DNA of 64,000 nt from Distichodus sexfasciatus (Eukaryota > Chordata > Actinopteri > Characiformes > Distichodontidae), in NCBI GenBank assembly GCA_032718565.1, contig JAVGVS010000024.1, forward strand, positions 392,952-456,951, written 5' to 3'. The translations under genes and the position numbers were made by a program. This document shows positions 1 to 10,357 of the stretch, piece after piece. Each line of letters begins with the position of its first letter. The first letter of the stretch is position 1. Under the pieces are notes generated by a model. The model saw only the letters and a list, made by a program, of their open reading frames with translations. It did no database searches and was not told the origin of the DNA.

Positions 1-1140
1 CATATCAGAGATTAATTCTTAGACTTTTACACATATTCTCTTGTGGGCATGTTTTACAGGAACACCGGCACATCCAGACATTTCGGCTTCAAATTGAGAA
101 TTTTTAAACACTTACTCCATGTCCACACAAAGAATGATCACACTTTTATTGGAACAAAGCCATGTTTGTCAATGACGAGACAAACCTGGGACAATCAAAA
201 ATAATTCCCGAGGCTCCTCACGAGGCCGAGAGTGGTAGAACACTGTCATCAATAGCAGTACATCAATATTAAATTAACTTCTGCTGTGTTATAGTGATCT
301 CGGTCATGTTGAATGCTTGGGTGGGGAGCATTTGTTCAATTCCGCCTCCTTCCTGCGATAAGCAAGGCGGCTTATTTTGTCTCGCATTAGTCAGAGACAA
401 AACTCGCTCGGGACGTCGAACTGGAGACTGCTGACGTGCGTAAGTAAAATTAGGAAATGATCTTGCGTGGGCTTATCGCTGTGTACACACACACATGCAC
501 AAGTACACAAATAGTCTATGCCTCCCTCTGAGATGCAACCTGATGCACCTGAAAAAATCCAACAAGAAAGAAAAATGAGAAGGGATGTTTAATTTGACCG
601 GTCTTGGCCCGGGTTCAAAATAATTAGTCTGCGCTCTAATGTGTAATGTACTCATTTTATACGGTAATGTGTTTGAGATTATAACCATCATTTTTTTTTG
701 CTTGACACCAGGGCTAATGAGCTAATGTACACAATAAAAGGCATTTACGAGCTAATTTGATGACCGTGATCTGTAAGTGAACGCTATATAGAATTCCATC
801 TATACGTCAAACCTAAAAACTCATTTGTGATACTTTTTCCTACTATTAAAGCCAATGTTTTAATTTGCATGTCGTTATGACTGAAGTGCGTGTGATTATG
901 AGTAATAACGTGAAATTAACATAAAAAGAAATCTCTAGCCACAGCTCACTTGTTTTAAGTAATCTGATCATACATAATTCCCTGTGCCGGCATCTCACTT
1001 GCCGAATATGACGAACTGTGATCAAATTACATGTTTTAGTCACAGTCTTTGTACTTCTTGAACATGTGTGCTTCTCACACTCTTAAAACTGAAGCGTGAT
1101 TCAGGTTTACATCACAATTTCTAACAGCACTGTTGTTGAA
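1..1140. other. Single-copy noncoding DNA
   Basis: AT-rich sequence with no recognisable repeat family and no convincing coding frame; the open frames here are short and lack family motifs. A short CA run lies near 484-496. No RNA gene seen. Confidence 0.5.
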
Positions 1141-1400
1141 CTTCTCTTGGATAAGCGCTGCTTTCGGAGGCTGTTTGCTCATGCCAGGCTTGTCCTCCAT
1201 CATTATCCCTTGATTAGCGAGATATTATTTTCAATTTCTTATTTAGTTTGATTGCTAATTGCGTCTCTCGCTGTGTGTTCGGGAAGTGGTTGTCGAGTGG
1301 TCTCGCAGGCCTGCGGCGGTGGCTATTCTCTGCGTGACCTTATTAAGCTCCGCAAAACTACTGCAATAAACATCGAGCCCTACAGGGAAAAGCTTGACCC
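1141..1400. other. Candidate conserved noncoding element
   Basis: High-complexity stretch with several AT-rich homeodomain-like words (TTGATTAG, TTGATTGCTAATTG) among GC-balanced sequence, ending just before a minisatellite. No open frame of note and no repeat match elsewhere in the window. Enhancer-like by composition only; conservation was not tested. Confidence 0.25.
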
Positions 1401-1438
1401 GGCAGGTTAGTTTTATTCGGTTCTATTCACATTTACCT

Positions 1439-1900
1439 CTAGTTTAGTCTGGTCCCAAAGAACACATTTTAGTCTAGTTTAGGCTGGTTCCAAAGAACAC
1501 ATTTTAATCTAGTTTAGACTGGTTCCAAAGAACACATTTTTGTTTAGTTTAGACTAGTTCCAAACAACATATTTTTGTTTAGTTTAGACTGGTTCCAAAG
1601 AACACATTTTCGTTTAGTTTAGACTGGTTCCAAAGAACACATTTTTGTTTAGTTTAGACTGGTTCCAAAGAACACATTTTTGTTTAGTTTAGACTAATTC
1701 CAAACAACATATTTTCGTTTAGTTTAGACTGATTCCAAAGAACACACTTTAGTCTAGTTTAGACTGGTTTCAAAGAAAACATTTTTGTCTAGACTGGTTC
1801 GAAAGAACACATTTTAATATAGTTTAGACTGTTTCCAAAGAACACATTTTTGTCTAGTTTAGACTGGTTCCAAATGAAACAACACATTTTAGTTTAGCTT
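1439..1900. repeat. 35-bp minisatellite, about 13 copies
   Basis: Tandem array whose unit contains GGTTCCAAAGAACACATTTT followed by a GTTTAGTTTAGACT linker. Copies are spaced about 35 bp. Some units carry a shared CAAACAACAT variant (near 1563 and 1700), suggesting higher-order duplication. One unit near 1790 has lost a few bases, and the last has a small insertion. Confidence 0.93.
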
Positions 1901-1986
1901 ATATTAATAGCTAATTTACTGTTTTATCAATTGTTTCTGTACACCATGACCCAGACATAGTGGACTGTAGCAATGGCATGCCAATC

Positions 1987-2013
1987 AATAATAATAATAA
2001 TAATAATAATAAT
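1987..2013. repeat. (AAT)9 microsatellite
   Basis: Nine uninterrupted AAT units. Confidence 0.97.
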
Positions 2014-3902
2014 GTGACAGAATACAGACAACTGTAAATATTCGTATAGCAGATCGACTTTAATTTGCAGCTCTGAATTTTGGTGCCAGACTGGCCGTTC
2101 AAACCTGCCTAAGATACCTTTGACCCACATGAAAACTGCAACAACTGATGATTAATCATCATGAACGATTTTTAAAGTTTTATTCTGTGCTGTTTTATTC
2201 AGCGTGCTGTATATGAAACCCCAAGAGAAATAACCGGCCATATAGAGGCTTATGATGGAGCTCAACGCCGAGGAAAAAGAGCGATGTCTGGGAGTCACTG
2301 CCGTGTGAAAGCAGCAGACAGATCATGCATTTGTATGAAGAGGAAGGCAGTTCACAGTTCCGTGACTCGACAATCCCAGCGCTGGAAAAAGCCAGCCATT
2401 AGCTTGCAATCCTTGTCGTCCTCCTGCAGCACCCTTGACTCCTCTCCCTCGGCCGTGCAGAGCCGGGGAAAAGACGCTGGCACTTTGAGTGACAAGCCCA
2501 GATAATGAAAGCGACAAATGCTATCTGCGTATATCTATTGGGGATAATGTGGAGGAATGGGGGAAGTCTGGGTCTGCACAGTGACTGACTGTTGGACCTT
2601 TAACCATCTTCATTTCCATTATGCACACACCGTATAAGTCGACTTATGGAAACATGTTAAGACACTCTTTGTGAAGTTTGCCTGATTATAAACACTACAA
2701 ACAATCGGTTAGCTAGGAATGAGGCAGTGTGTTGTTTATTACAGTAAGAGATAGTAGCAGTACGATGCTGGAATATCCTAATTTTGCATGGCTTACACAT
2801 TTTTCATTGTTTTTATGAGCGTTTAATTGGATTATTTAATTCCATTATTTGAACTGTAATTTGAAGTTAGAAGCTAATGCAAAACGAAACAGGGCAACGT
2901 AACTAGAAACAGGTGATAAAAATTAGTCCGAAATCCCAACCCAGCACATGTCAAAGGTGAACAGCAAACCCCGGCTAGTACTCTAGCGACTGGGATCGGA
3001 GTGGGCGAAAAAATATTGTAAGTCAAGACATTTGAAGCGCCCAAAACACAGAAAAAATGCACTCTTTATAAAAACTCTTCATAAAAATTACATAGTTATG
3101 ACTAATTTAGCTCAGTAAAGGCAACAGGTCTTCAAAGATATATATTGCTCAGAGCTTAGGGGGTTATGTGTGTATTGGGAGGGTTAAAGATCACAGGAAA
3201 TCTGACTGTGGATGATTCTTCCATTTAGGAATTGGTCTTACGCTCACATACAAACACACTCCGCAGTGGTGGTGTTCACCCCAGAATTAATGGTTTCCCC
3301 TGACAGTTTATCCCCCTCGCAGGCTTCTAAGCAGCGTCTTAAGTGAATTTGAGTGCACTATAAAAAAATGAAGAACTTTACACCTCCGCAGCGTCATGAC
3401 GGGGGGACATAGTGCCGGCTGAAATTGGAGCGTGATGCGGGAGTTCATTATTAGTAATGGTTCCATCATGCCGCCGTCGCCATCTCGGCTGACCGGGTCT
3501 TTAAGAAATAGAGAGAGAGAGAGGTTTCTGTAGGTTACGTCATGGCAGTAAGAACCCGAGACGCTGTGTGAGGCACAGGGGTGGCGCAAGGTGTTTGATC
3601 TTTTTAAACTCCATTGTGCGACAATCAAAGTGAGCTAAAAAGGGAGCAAGTGTGAGCCTATTTCGTCATGGAGTCAAGTATCGTTTTTTTTACGTTGTGT
3701 CAGATTTTTATGAGAAAAAGGTTCTACTGAAGTATGCCGTTGGCAAAAAATAGAATTTATCACATATGATTCAAAGTAGTGCAATGATAGAAAAAGCTGG
3801 TTGGTCTGGTTTGGTTTTGTATGAATGTAAAAAGAATGGAGTATCCTTTCTGTAAACTATGTATGTCCTTCATGATGTTGCAATGTTGTGATCACAACAA
3901 TT
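2014..3902. other. Single-copy noncoding DNA with a possible conserved block at 3310-3510
   Basis: No transposon family recognised. 2280-2510 holds a 73-codon plus-strand frame with no domain. 3310-3510 is GC-balanced and complex (TTCATTATTAGTAATGG, CATGCCGCCGTCGCC) and resembles conserved noncoding DNA. A short (GA)n lies near 3512-3521. Confidence 0.4.
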
Positions 3903-4010
3903 AGGACTCGTTCACACAGACGTCCGAACCAGGCGTTTTTCTGGTGTTCGTGGCGCCAGGTGAGCGCCGACTGAACGCCGACCGTTTTTCTGTTTTGGAA
4001 TTAAAGGAAT
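3903..4010. mobile_element. MITE fragment, same family as 33957-34190
   Basis: Shares the segment around CAGGTGAGCGC..GACTGAACGC..GACCGTTTTTCTG, and a terminal ..GACGTCCGAA-type start, with the locus at 33957. The two copies align without long gaps over about 100 bp. Likely one end of a short non-autonomous DNA transposon; superfamily unknown. Confidence 0.6.
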
Positions 4011-4598
4011 TTCATAATTGATCATGTTTTCAACACGAGGCAAAATAAAAGGACTTTAAGGTTGGGGAACTTTTATTTTATCTTTATCCTCACAACACTG
4101 CCAAGAGGATGCTGACATACAGCACAGTACGTTTAGCAGAGAAAAAGCCGATAACACTTGTTCCAAGTGTTTCACCTTGAGCTAAACAAACAACCCTTGT
4201 CAGCTTTGCACATTATTTATTGTACGCCAAAGACAATACAACACAAAATCATCAAATACGCAAACACATCTGGATCTTACAAAGCAAAGAGCTCTTTTCC
4301 TTACGTTCCTCTAAACTTGGAGTGAAGGTTGAAGATGACAAACAGCTCGTCTCTCGCCATCTGTGAGATTTCTTCATCATTCTGCCTCCCTGGTGCCATC
4401 GAAAGACTAAGGAGGCTTCAAAAGGAATGCGTTTCCCAATTTCGCCACAAAGTTTCTCCTTCATCTCCTGACTCTCCCCCAAAAACCCTGCAGTGCATTC
4501 TGGTCTGGAAGGGTGTAGCCCCCTTTTCCCCTTTAATTACCCGCAATGCATTAATCAAATGAAAAATCAAGATTCAGCACGTTCACCTTTTGTTTTTC
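4011..4598. other. Single-copy noncoding DNA
   Basis: No repeat family or gene recognised. Overlapping 76- and 77-codon frames on opposite strands at 4252-4562 have no recognisable domain. Confidence 0.45.
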
Positions 4599-4709
4599 GA
4601 CCCATCCGTGAGGGAGCAGTGGGCAGCTTCGTAGCAGCGCCAAGCGAGGCAGTGCTTGGGGAAGGTACCTAACTGATGAGTACGTCAGTGGTACCTTTCT
4701 GGGACTTGT
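4599..4709 (-). mobile_element. SINE-1 fragment
   Basis: Reverse-complement match to the body of the tRNA-derived SINE-1 family: GACCCATCCGTGAGGGAGCAG at the left, GGTACCTTTCTGGGACTTG at the right. The tRNA-like head and the 3' tail are absent. A T-run follows at 4743-4755. Confidence 0.8.
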
Positions 4710-4835
4710 AAATACTTGTAATGTAATGTGAGATCCATAAGATTTTTTTTTTTTTAATAGGCGAAACTCCCCTTTAAGAGTGGCGGCCATGATGACCTTG
4801 CAGTTTTATTGGCCAGGAGCAGCGCATGGCATGGT

Positions 4836-5140
4836 GACAAGCCCCCACCTCCTTCTCCCCCTCCCAAACCCCCATCCCTCATCCTCGGTGCCACTTCCTG
4901 CACACCACTGAGCTCCTTCTGTCCATCCCCAGCTGGCCTTCACAATCCCCGCTCTGTCCCAGGTACTCCCCTGAACCGCTTCTGCCCCCACCCCCCCATT
5001 CATAACAGGGGTCTTTATGGCTCTGCCAGGTCCACCATCTCCCCTGCAACACACACACACACACACACAAACATCCTAACACGTACAAATCCCCCCCTCC
5101 CCCACCCCAAATCAAACTCCTCACCACTGAAAGGCAAATC
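4836..5140. repeat. C-rich low-complexity tract with (CA)n
   Basis: Strongly strand-asymmetric C-rich DNA with runs such as CCCCCACCCCCCC near 4985, and a CA run at about 5049-5069. The 135-codon proline-rich plus-strand frame (4809-5216) is explained by this composition. Confidence 0.75.
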
Positions 5141-5389
5141 CATCAGGGAGCCTTCAGCACTCCAGGGTGAGAGATCGATCGCCTTTTTCCCAACTGGGAG
5201 ACGCGTGCGAAAATAAACTCCACTGATGAACCTGACGTTGTGCATTTGCAAGACGTCTCGTTTGAAAAGTTAAAAACAGTAAAAGTTTTGGCGCCCAAGG
5301 GCTGATTTTACTTCTCATGACTTCAATTAACGTGGTTATTTCAAAGTCAAAGTCTAAGTACACTTTGTCATCTCTGTGTGAGGGTAGAC

Positions 5390-5615
5390 ACACTCACAAA
5401 ATCACACTCCCACTCACACCTTACAAGGCCAATTTAGAGCCGCCAATTAACCTACAGTGCATGCCTTTGGATTGTGTTGCCCGGAGGAAACCCACGCGAA
5501 CACGGGAAGAGCATGCAAACTCCACACAGAAAGACCCTATGGCCGACCAAGGGATGGAAACCAGGACCTTCTCGCTGTGAGGCGTCGCTGCTAACCACTG
5601 CACCATGGTGCTAGC
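5390..5615 (-). mobile_element. SINE-2 copy, 3' truncated
   Basis: Reverse-strand copy of the family whose tRNA-like head begins GGCGGCACGGTGG. Visible landmarks are CCAATTTAGAGCCGCCAATT, AACACGGGAAGAGCATGCAA and CTAACCACTGCACCATGGTG at the head end. The distal tail is missing. Upstream sequence (5336-5395) may be a separate LINE-type tail fragment. Confidence 0.88.
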
Positions 5616-5791
5616 CTGACTTTATCGTTTTTTAATATTAATTTGACAACTTAGATGAATAAAAGACAGAGTTTTTAGAGTAAATGTGAAACTTCCTAAG
5701 AATTTTGTGAATAACCGTTTAAAAATTATATATTTGCAATGCTAAATAAAGACTTTAAATTCTGTAACTTTTTATATGAGTAATAGCAGTA

Positions 5792-5990
5792 GATTCAAGA
5801 TTCTTTATTTGTCACATGCAAATTATACAGGTACAACATGCAGTGAAATGTCTCCTGACCCCCTCTTTTGACTGTGCAGTTAGGCAAAGAATTTAAAAAA
5901 ATAACAAAAAAATAAAAATAAAAATATACAATATACAAACTTAAACTTAAAATAAGGAGATAGGGGAGCTATAATAGTAGAGGGGCTATA
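5792..5990. mobile_element. Dispersed repeat with TTCTTTATTTGTCACATG core
   Basis: Begins AGATTCAAGATTCTTTATTTG and continues into an A-rich tail (5890-5960). Related pieces occur at 24325 and 29253. This type is common in teleost genomes and is probably a LINE-derived 3' end; exact family not assigned. Confidence 0.6.
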
Positions 5991-6708
5991 ATTTTTTAAA
6001 AAAATCAAAATTGAGTAATTTTTCAAAAGAAAATGTAAAATATGATCTTACTACAATGCAATCCCTTTTAAATTCTGCAATGTGTTGTACAAATAAGATG
6101 TTTTCTCAGCATCTCCATACTTTTAAAAAATAAAAATCTCAGAAAAACATTTTTTCCTCATTCTAAGTACGCATTCCTTCAGAAATAGGCATAATTCCGT
6201 CATTGCACTAAGCCAAATTTTTCCCCCTCCTCCTCCTTTCAAAGTGCAAGCCTCGTGTCGGATCAGGCCGAGTCGGCAGTAAGCAAGAGTAAATTCTCCG
6301 AGGCGATACGTAACTTTAACTGTCTATCATTTTGCCATTTCAGTCCTACTGAGGGAAGGGTAGGGGGGTAGAGGGATGGAGCAGGGAAAGGGAAGGATGA
6401 AGGGAGCTAGCAGGCATATTAAGGCAGCGCCCCGCTGGGCCGTTCGCTCCTCCTCCTCCTCCTCCTCCTTCTCCCTCACTCTTCCCCGCGTGCTCAGCCA
6501 TGAATTATCTCTTCTGCTTCTGTTGCAAAGTGACACGTCAAATCTCCTGCGCTGGACTCCAGGCAAAGTCAACCGCAAAGAGACTCTTCTAATCGCCGCT
6601 GGCAACGTAATAAAAATATGCCGTAATGACGGCGAGTTTTACTTTCCTCGTGGCTTTTCGGGGTCTGTCGTCTTCCCCTTGTTCTAGTTCTCTCTCCTCC
6701 CTCCAACA
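5991..6708. other. Single-copy noncoding DNA with (TCC)n and a candidate conserved block
   Basis: A TCC array lies at 6446-6470. 6475-6660 is complex and repeat-free (CATGAATTATCTC, GGCAACGTAATAAAAATATG) and could be a regulatory element. The 92- and 103-codon frames on opposite strands include serine or glutamate runs from the TCC array and are not credible genes. Confidence 0.4.
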
Positions 6709-6750
6709 TACACACACACACACACAAAAACACACACACACACACACACT
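6709..6750. repeat. (CA)n microsatellite, interrupted
   Basis: CA dinucleotides in two blocks separated by an A-run. Confidence 0.93.
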
Positions 6751-7202
6751 TACAGCAGGTGTAGGGCTGCAACCGGAGCCAGGCTGACAGCACAACTTCG
6801 GTTCCCTGGCAGCACATTGGCCAGCATCATATCAGCTACTTTATCACCATCTAGTGGACCTGAGCAGACTCAGACACGGAATTTGGAGAAGGTATGGGGG
6901 ATGAAAGCACATCCTGCACCTGTATTTATAACCGAGATGTTGTGCTGAAGTCTGGACTCCTGTCGAGATGTAATTCCAGGTCATATCATCACACTTTTGG
7001 AGCTCGTCATCGTATGTTTTTAACACAGTTAATCACGAGACTACGTTCCCCATACACACGTAGCTGGTATTTATAAAAACTGATATTTTTTTCTCCTCCG
7101 TTTTCAGAAATTTCCACTTTGGCCAGAGTTTTCAAAAATAGCTGGTTTCAGTGGAAAACATATTGTTTTACAAGAAAAAAAAAAAAAAATTTTTTATAAA
7201 TA

Positions 7203-7538
7203 CCTCTGCTGCGGAACCTGCATTGGCTCCCTGTGGCTGCTCGCATCAGGTTCAAATCCCTAACACTTGCCTTTAAGGCCAAGGCTGGAACAGCACCTCC
7301 TTACTTATCAGCACTGATTAAACAACGTGTCACTTCTCGGCCTCTCAGAGCATCAACCGCTGCTCGTCTGGAACCACCTCTACTTAAGAGAAGAGGAAAA
7401 CACGCATCGAGACTCTTTGCAGTGCTGGCTCCTCAGTGGTGGAACTAACTTCCTTTTGCCGTAACAACTGCTGAGTCCCTTGCTGTCTTCAAACGTCGTC
7501 TGAAGACACACCTCTTCAAAGAGTATCTAGGGGATTAA
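7203..7538 (+). pseudogene. Reverse-transcriptase C-terminus of an L2-like LINE
   Basis: The frame reads through LRNLHWLPVAARIRFKSL, a block typical of the end of CR1/L2-type ORF2 proteins, then ends on ESLAVFKRRLKTHLFKEY. An in-frame TAA at 7446-7448, just after the WWN residues, breaks it; the same frame then runs to a second TAA at 7536-7538, the probable original terminator. No catalytic polymerase motif is present because the copy is 5'-truncated. Dead remnant. Confidence 0.85.
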
Positions 7539-7654
7539 TTTACCCCTTACTATTTATGCTGTCTTACCCATCAAAAAAAAAAAACGCCTAACATGTATGT
7601 CTGTCTGTGAACTTTCATTTTCTCTAACCCATTTTTCGTTTAAGTATAAAACTC

Positions 7655-8325
7655 AGGCTACGTTCACACTGCCACGCTGAAGTGCCTCAAATTGGATTTT
7701 TTGCCTTAATGTGACACAGATCTGATCTTTTCGGGGCTGTGTGGACACGCAAATCTGATCTTTTCAAATCAGATTTGTGTCACTTTCATATGTGGTACTA
7801 AATCTCATACGTATCCGATTCGCGGCCATGTGACCTGAGTGTGAACGCTCAGATGGGAATTCATGTGGCTTTTTGCTTATACGCATGCGCTGACATCATC
7901 AGCCTGCACCGGCAGCGCGGGAAGGTAAAAGTGGAGGAGAGCTGCGATAACAGTCAGTGGAAGGATGGAGAAGTCGGGGATTTAATTGACTTTGTTCCTC
8001 CTTTTCGACCTGCTCATGTGCAGCTGATTCACTGTTTGTCGTCCTCCAGAGCAAAGTGCGATACATGCGTGAGCTACTAACGCCTCCATTTTTAATGCCA
8101 TGAGTCGTCCCACAGATATGACGTTTTTTGTTGTTGGTGACGCAGTTGACCCGTGTAAAAACGTTTCAATGTGCGCATGCGTGACGTTTCGGAGGACCGA
8201 TGCGTTCGCATTACAGTCAGATACTGGTCACTTGTGGTTATGAATGTGAACCGTCAAGACAGACAAATACGATCTGGACAAAAAATTGGAACTGAACGAT
8301 GTGGCTGGCAGTGTGAACGTAGCCT
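7655..8325. mobile_element. 671-bp MITE inserted in the L2 3' region
   Basis: Termini AGGCTACGTTCACACTGCCA (7655 on) and its near-exact inverse ending ..GTGTGAACGTAGCCT at 8325. Subterminal sequence repeats GATCTGATCTTTTC and AAATCAGATTTGTG motifs. No transposase frame, so non-autonomous. No convincing target-site duplication is readable, so superfamily is left open. Confidence 0.85.
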
Positions 8326-8611
8326 AAGTCACCGCTAATTTTGTTTAACCACAGTTGTTGATTTTAAACATAGCTTACGGATCACAGAACAGTCATGGAC
8401 TACAAAGCACTGTTGTAAGTCGCTCTGGATAAGAGCGTCTGCTAAATGCTGTAAATGTAAATGTAAATGAATACCCGGCTACGTGTGTGCAGGGCCTGAA
8501 TGGGAGATTTGGACTTCGACTGGCTGTATCTCCATAAATATACGCATGTTGCGCCGAAATAGTTCTGGTGTTGTTTTAAAGCGCTTAAAGCTCCCTTAAA
8601 GCAGCAAATTT

Positions 8612-8873
8612 AAGTGAGTGATTATTTGTCATTGTGAACACACCACAGCACAGCACACAGTGCACCACAATGAAATGTGAACTCTGCATCTGACCCATCC
8701 GTGGAGCAGCAGTGGGAAGTTTTTTTTTTTTTTTTTTGCAGCAGCAGCCGTGGAACAGAGTTTGGGTGACGGTATCTTGATCATGAGTGGTACTTTTAGC
8801 ATCCCGGGACTTGAACCAGTGACCCTCTGGTCATGGAGTCAGCTCCTTACCTCTTACGCTACCAACTGCCCCA
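8612..8873 (-). mobile_element. SINE-1 copy, nearly full length
   Basis: Runs from the 3' tail (GTGATTATTTGTCATTGTG on this strand) to the tRNA-like head (ACCAACTGCCCC). A T-run of about 17 bases at 8720-8737 replaces or expands part of the body. The B-box equivalent is decayed (GGGACTTGAACCAGTGACC). Confidence 0.9.
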
Positions 8874-9433
8874 AACTAAGTTCAAAACCGTGTGATTCTG
8901 AGAGTGTGTCTAATATTTCTGGCAATTCCAAGGGAATCTTAAGTTATTCATTCTGATATAAACATTACTTGAAGCGTGTGCTGGGATGCATGACGTTTTA
9001 AAATGTACAGTATTTTACAGTGATTTGAAAATACAGTAAAATACTATATTGAAATAATTCACAGTAGTTACTTTGTGTAGTGTGAGGGCAAATATGAGCG
9101 TTATGAAGTGCACAAATAGTATGAGGTTTGGAACGTGGCCCTCATCTAATGAATGCCAGACCCTCCAAGAGTTTTTAAAGTTTAAGCTCATCAATATTAA
9201 TATTGGCAGTCATGCTGAGGTCAAAAAAACGGGCCACTGAGTTTGTTCTTAATGATTCATAAGAAAAATAGCTTGTGACAGTGGATGAAGCACCGCAAAC
9301 CGTTCCAGGTACTAATCTCTAATGAAGTGGATAATTGGTGGAGGGAAAAAAACAACAACTGTACAATAGATCAAACAATAGCCAATAAATCAACTCAAGT
9401 TTATACTTACGTAATTAGGAATGAAAATATTAT

Positions 9434-9693
9434 TTCAATTCAATTCAGTTTTATTCATATAGTGCTCTTTACAACAGACCCCCTACACAACCCCCAAAAT
9501 GCAAGCTTGAGGAAAAACTCCCTCTAACAGGAAGAAACCTTGAGAGGAACCAAGACTTAGATCATCCTTGGCTGGAGTTTTCAAAAATAGCCAGTTTCAG
9601 TGACTGAAACCTCCGTTGATGTGCGGACGATAAATGCAACCGCATAAAAAAAATATCCGTTTTTATAAACACCTTGAGAGGAACCAAGACTTG
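9434..9693. mobile_element. Dispersed repeat with an internal MITE fragment
   Basis: Starts TTCAATTCAATTCAGTTTTATT and includes the AAAAACTCCCTCTAACAGGAAG block common in teleosts. A 22-bp segment ending ..GAGGAACCAAGACTT occurs twice, near 9537-9558 and 9670-9691. Between the copies is about 110 bp containing GTTTTCAAAAATAGCCAG and a TTTTTATAAACAC end, matching the MITE family at 43529 and the fragment at 7120. Confidence 0.65.
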
Positions 9694-9929
9694 GAAGCGG
9701 ACCCCATCCTCCTCTGGGCGATTGAATACACAAGTAAACATTAGATCAAAATTAAACATTAATTTAGCATTCAGTTCACGTTCAAAAACTCCATAAAACA
9801 GGCTGAGGGGCTCTTCTAAATCCTGAATCATTGCTGGGGCCGTTTATGATCCGCTCTGCAACATTTAGCAAAGTCAACATTAACATTTTCCTGGATGTCG
9901 CATTAAGAACAAATACCAAGACTGTAACT

Positions 9930-10136
9930 CGGGGCAGTTGGTAACGATCAGTCGGGTAAGCGATCAGAAGGTCGCCAGTTTAAGTTCAGACTCGGTAAAA
10001 GTACCACACAGAGCACCAAAAACATGTATGACTTTTGCATTTTACCCATCTGTGAAGGTCCAGTGGGCAGCATTTTGGTACCTTGCTCACGAGTACCTCA
10101 GTGGTACCTATACCAATCTGGGACCGATCACGGGGG
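9930..10136. mobile_element. SINE-1 inverted chimera
   Basis: 9930-10000 resembles the SINE-1 head in plus orientation (GGGGCAGTTGGTAACG, GATCAGAAGGTCGCCAG). 10038-10130 is the SINE-1 body in minus orientation (TTTACCCATCTGTGAAGG to GGTACC..CTGGGACC). Two fragments are therefore joined head to head, with the body inverted. Confidence 0.75.
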
Positions 10137-10239
10137 CAACTTCCTAAACACTATGACTTCCTTAAAATATAATTATATTGTTGTGACTTGTGAAAACCTG
10201 TGAAAACCCGGCTAAAGTCTCTAGATCTAATTATGAGAT

Positions 10240-10357
10240 AAAGAGCTTCAAAATAGTCATAGCGAGAAAATTATTAAAAATAATTTATTGATCATAATCC
10301 AGGTTAAATCTTCAATGAATCGTGATATTGATCTGAGATCATATTGTCCAGCCCTAC
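10240..10357. mobile_element. MITE end fragment
   Basis: Contains AATCGTGATATTGATCTGAG and ends TGTCCAGCCCTAC. A related end (CGTGATATTGATTTAAAG..CCAGTCCTAC) is at about 35825-35860. Typical of short DNA elements whose tips read GTAGGGCTG. Confidence 0.55.

Larger units (their letters stand above)
7203..8469 (+). mobile_element. L2-clade LINE 3' end, interrupted by a MITE
   Basis: The 5' part (7203-7538) encodes the C-terminal tail of a non-LTR reverse transcriptase. A 3' untranslated part follows and ends GTCGCTCTGGATAAGAGCG with AAATGTAAATGTAAATG repeats at 8450-8469. That tail type is shared by fish L2-like LINEs and their SINEs, and by the SINE-3 copies in this window. The 3' untranslated region is split at 7655-8325 by a separate inverted-repeat element. 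5'-truncated, as is usual for LINE copies. Confidence 0.85.

Noticed and set aside
4809..5216. 135-codon proline-rich frame
   Set aside because: C-rich low-complexity DNA with a CA run; opposite-strand frames are open too.
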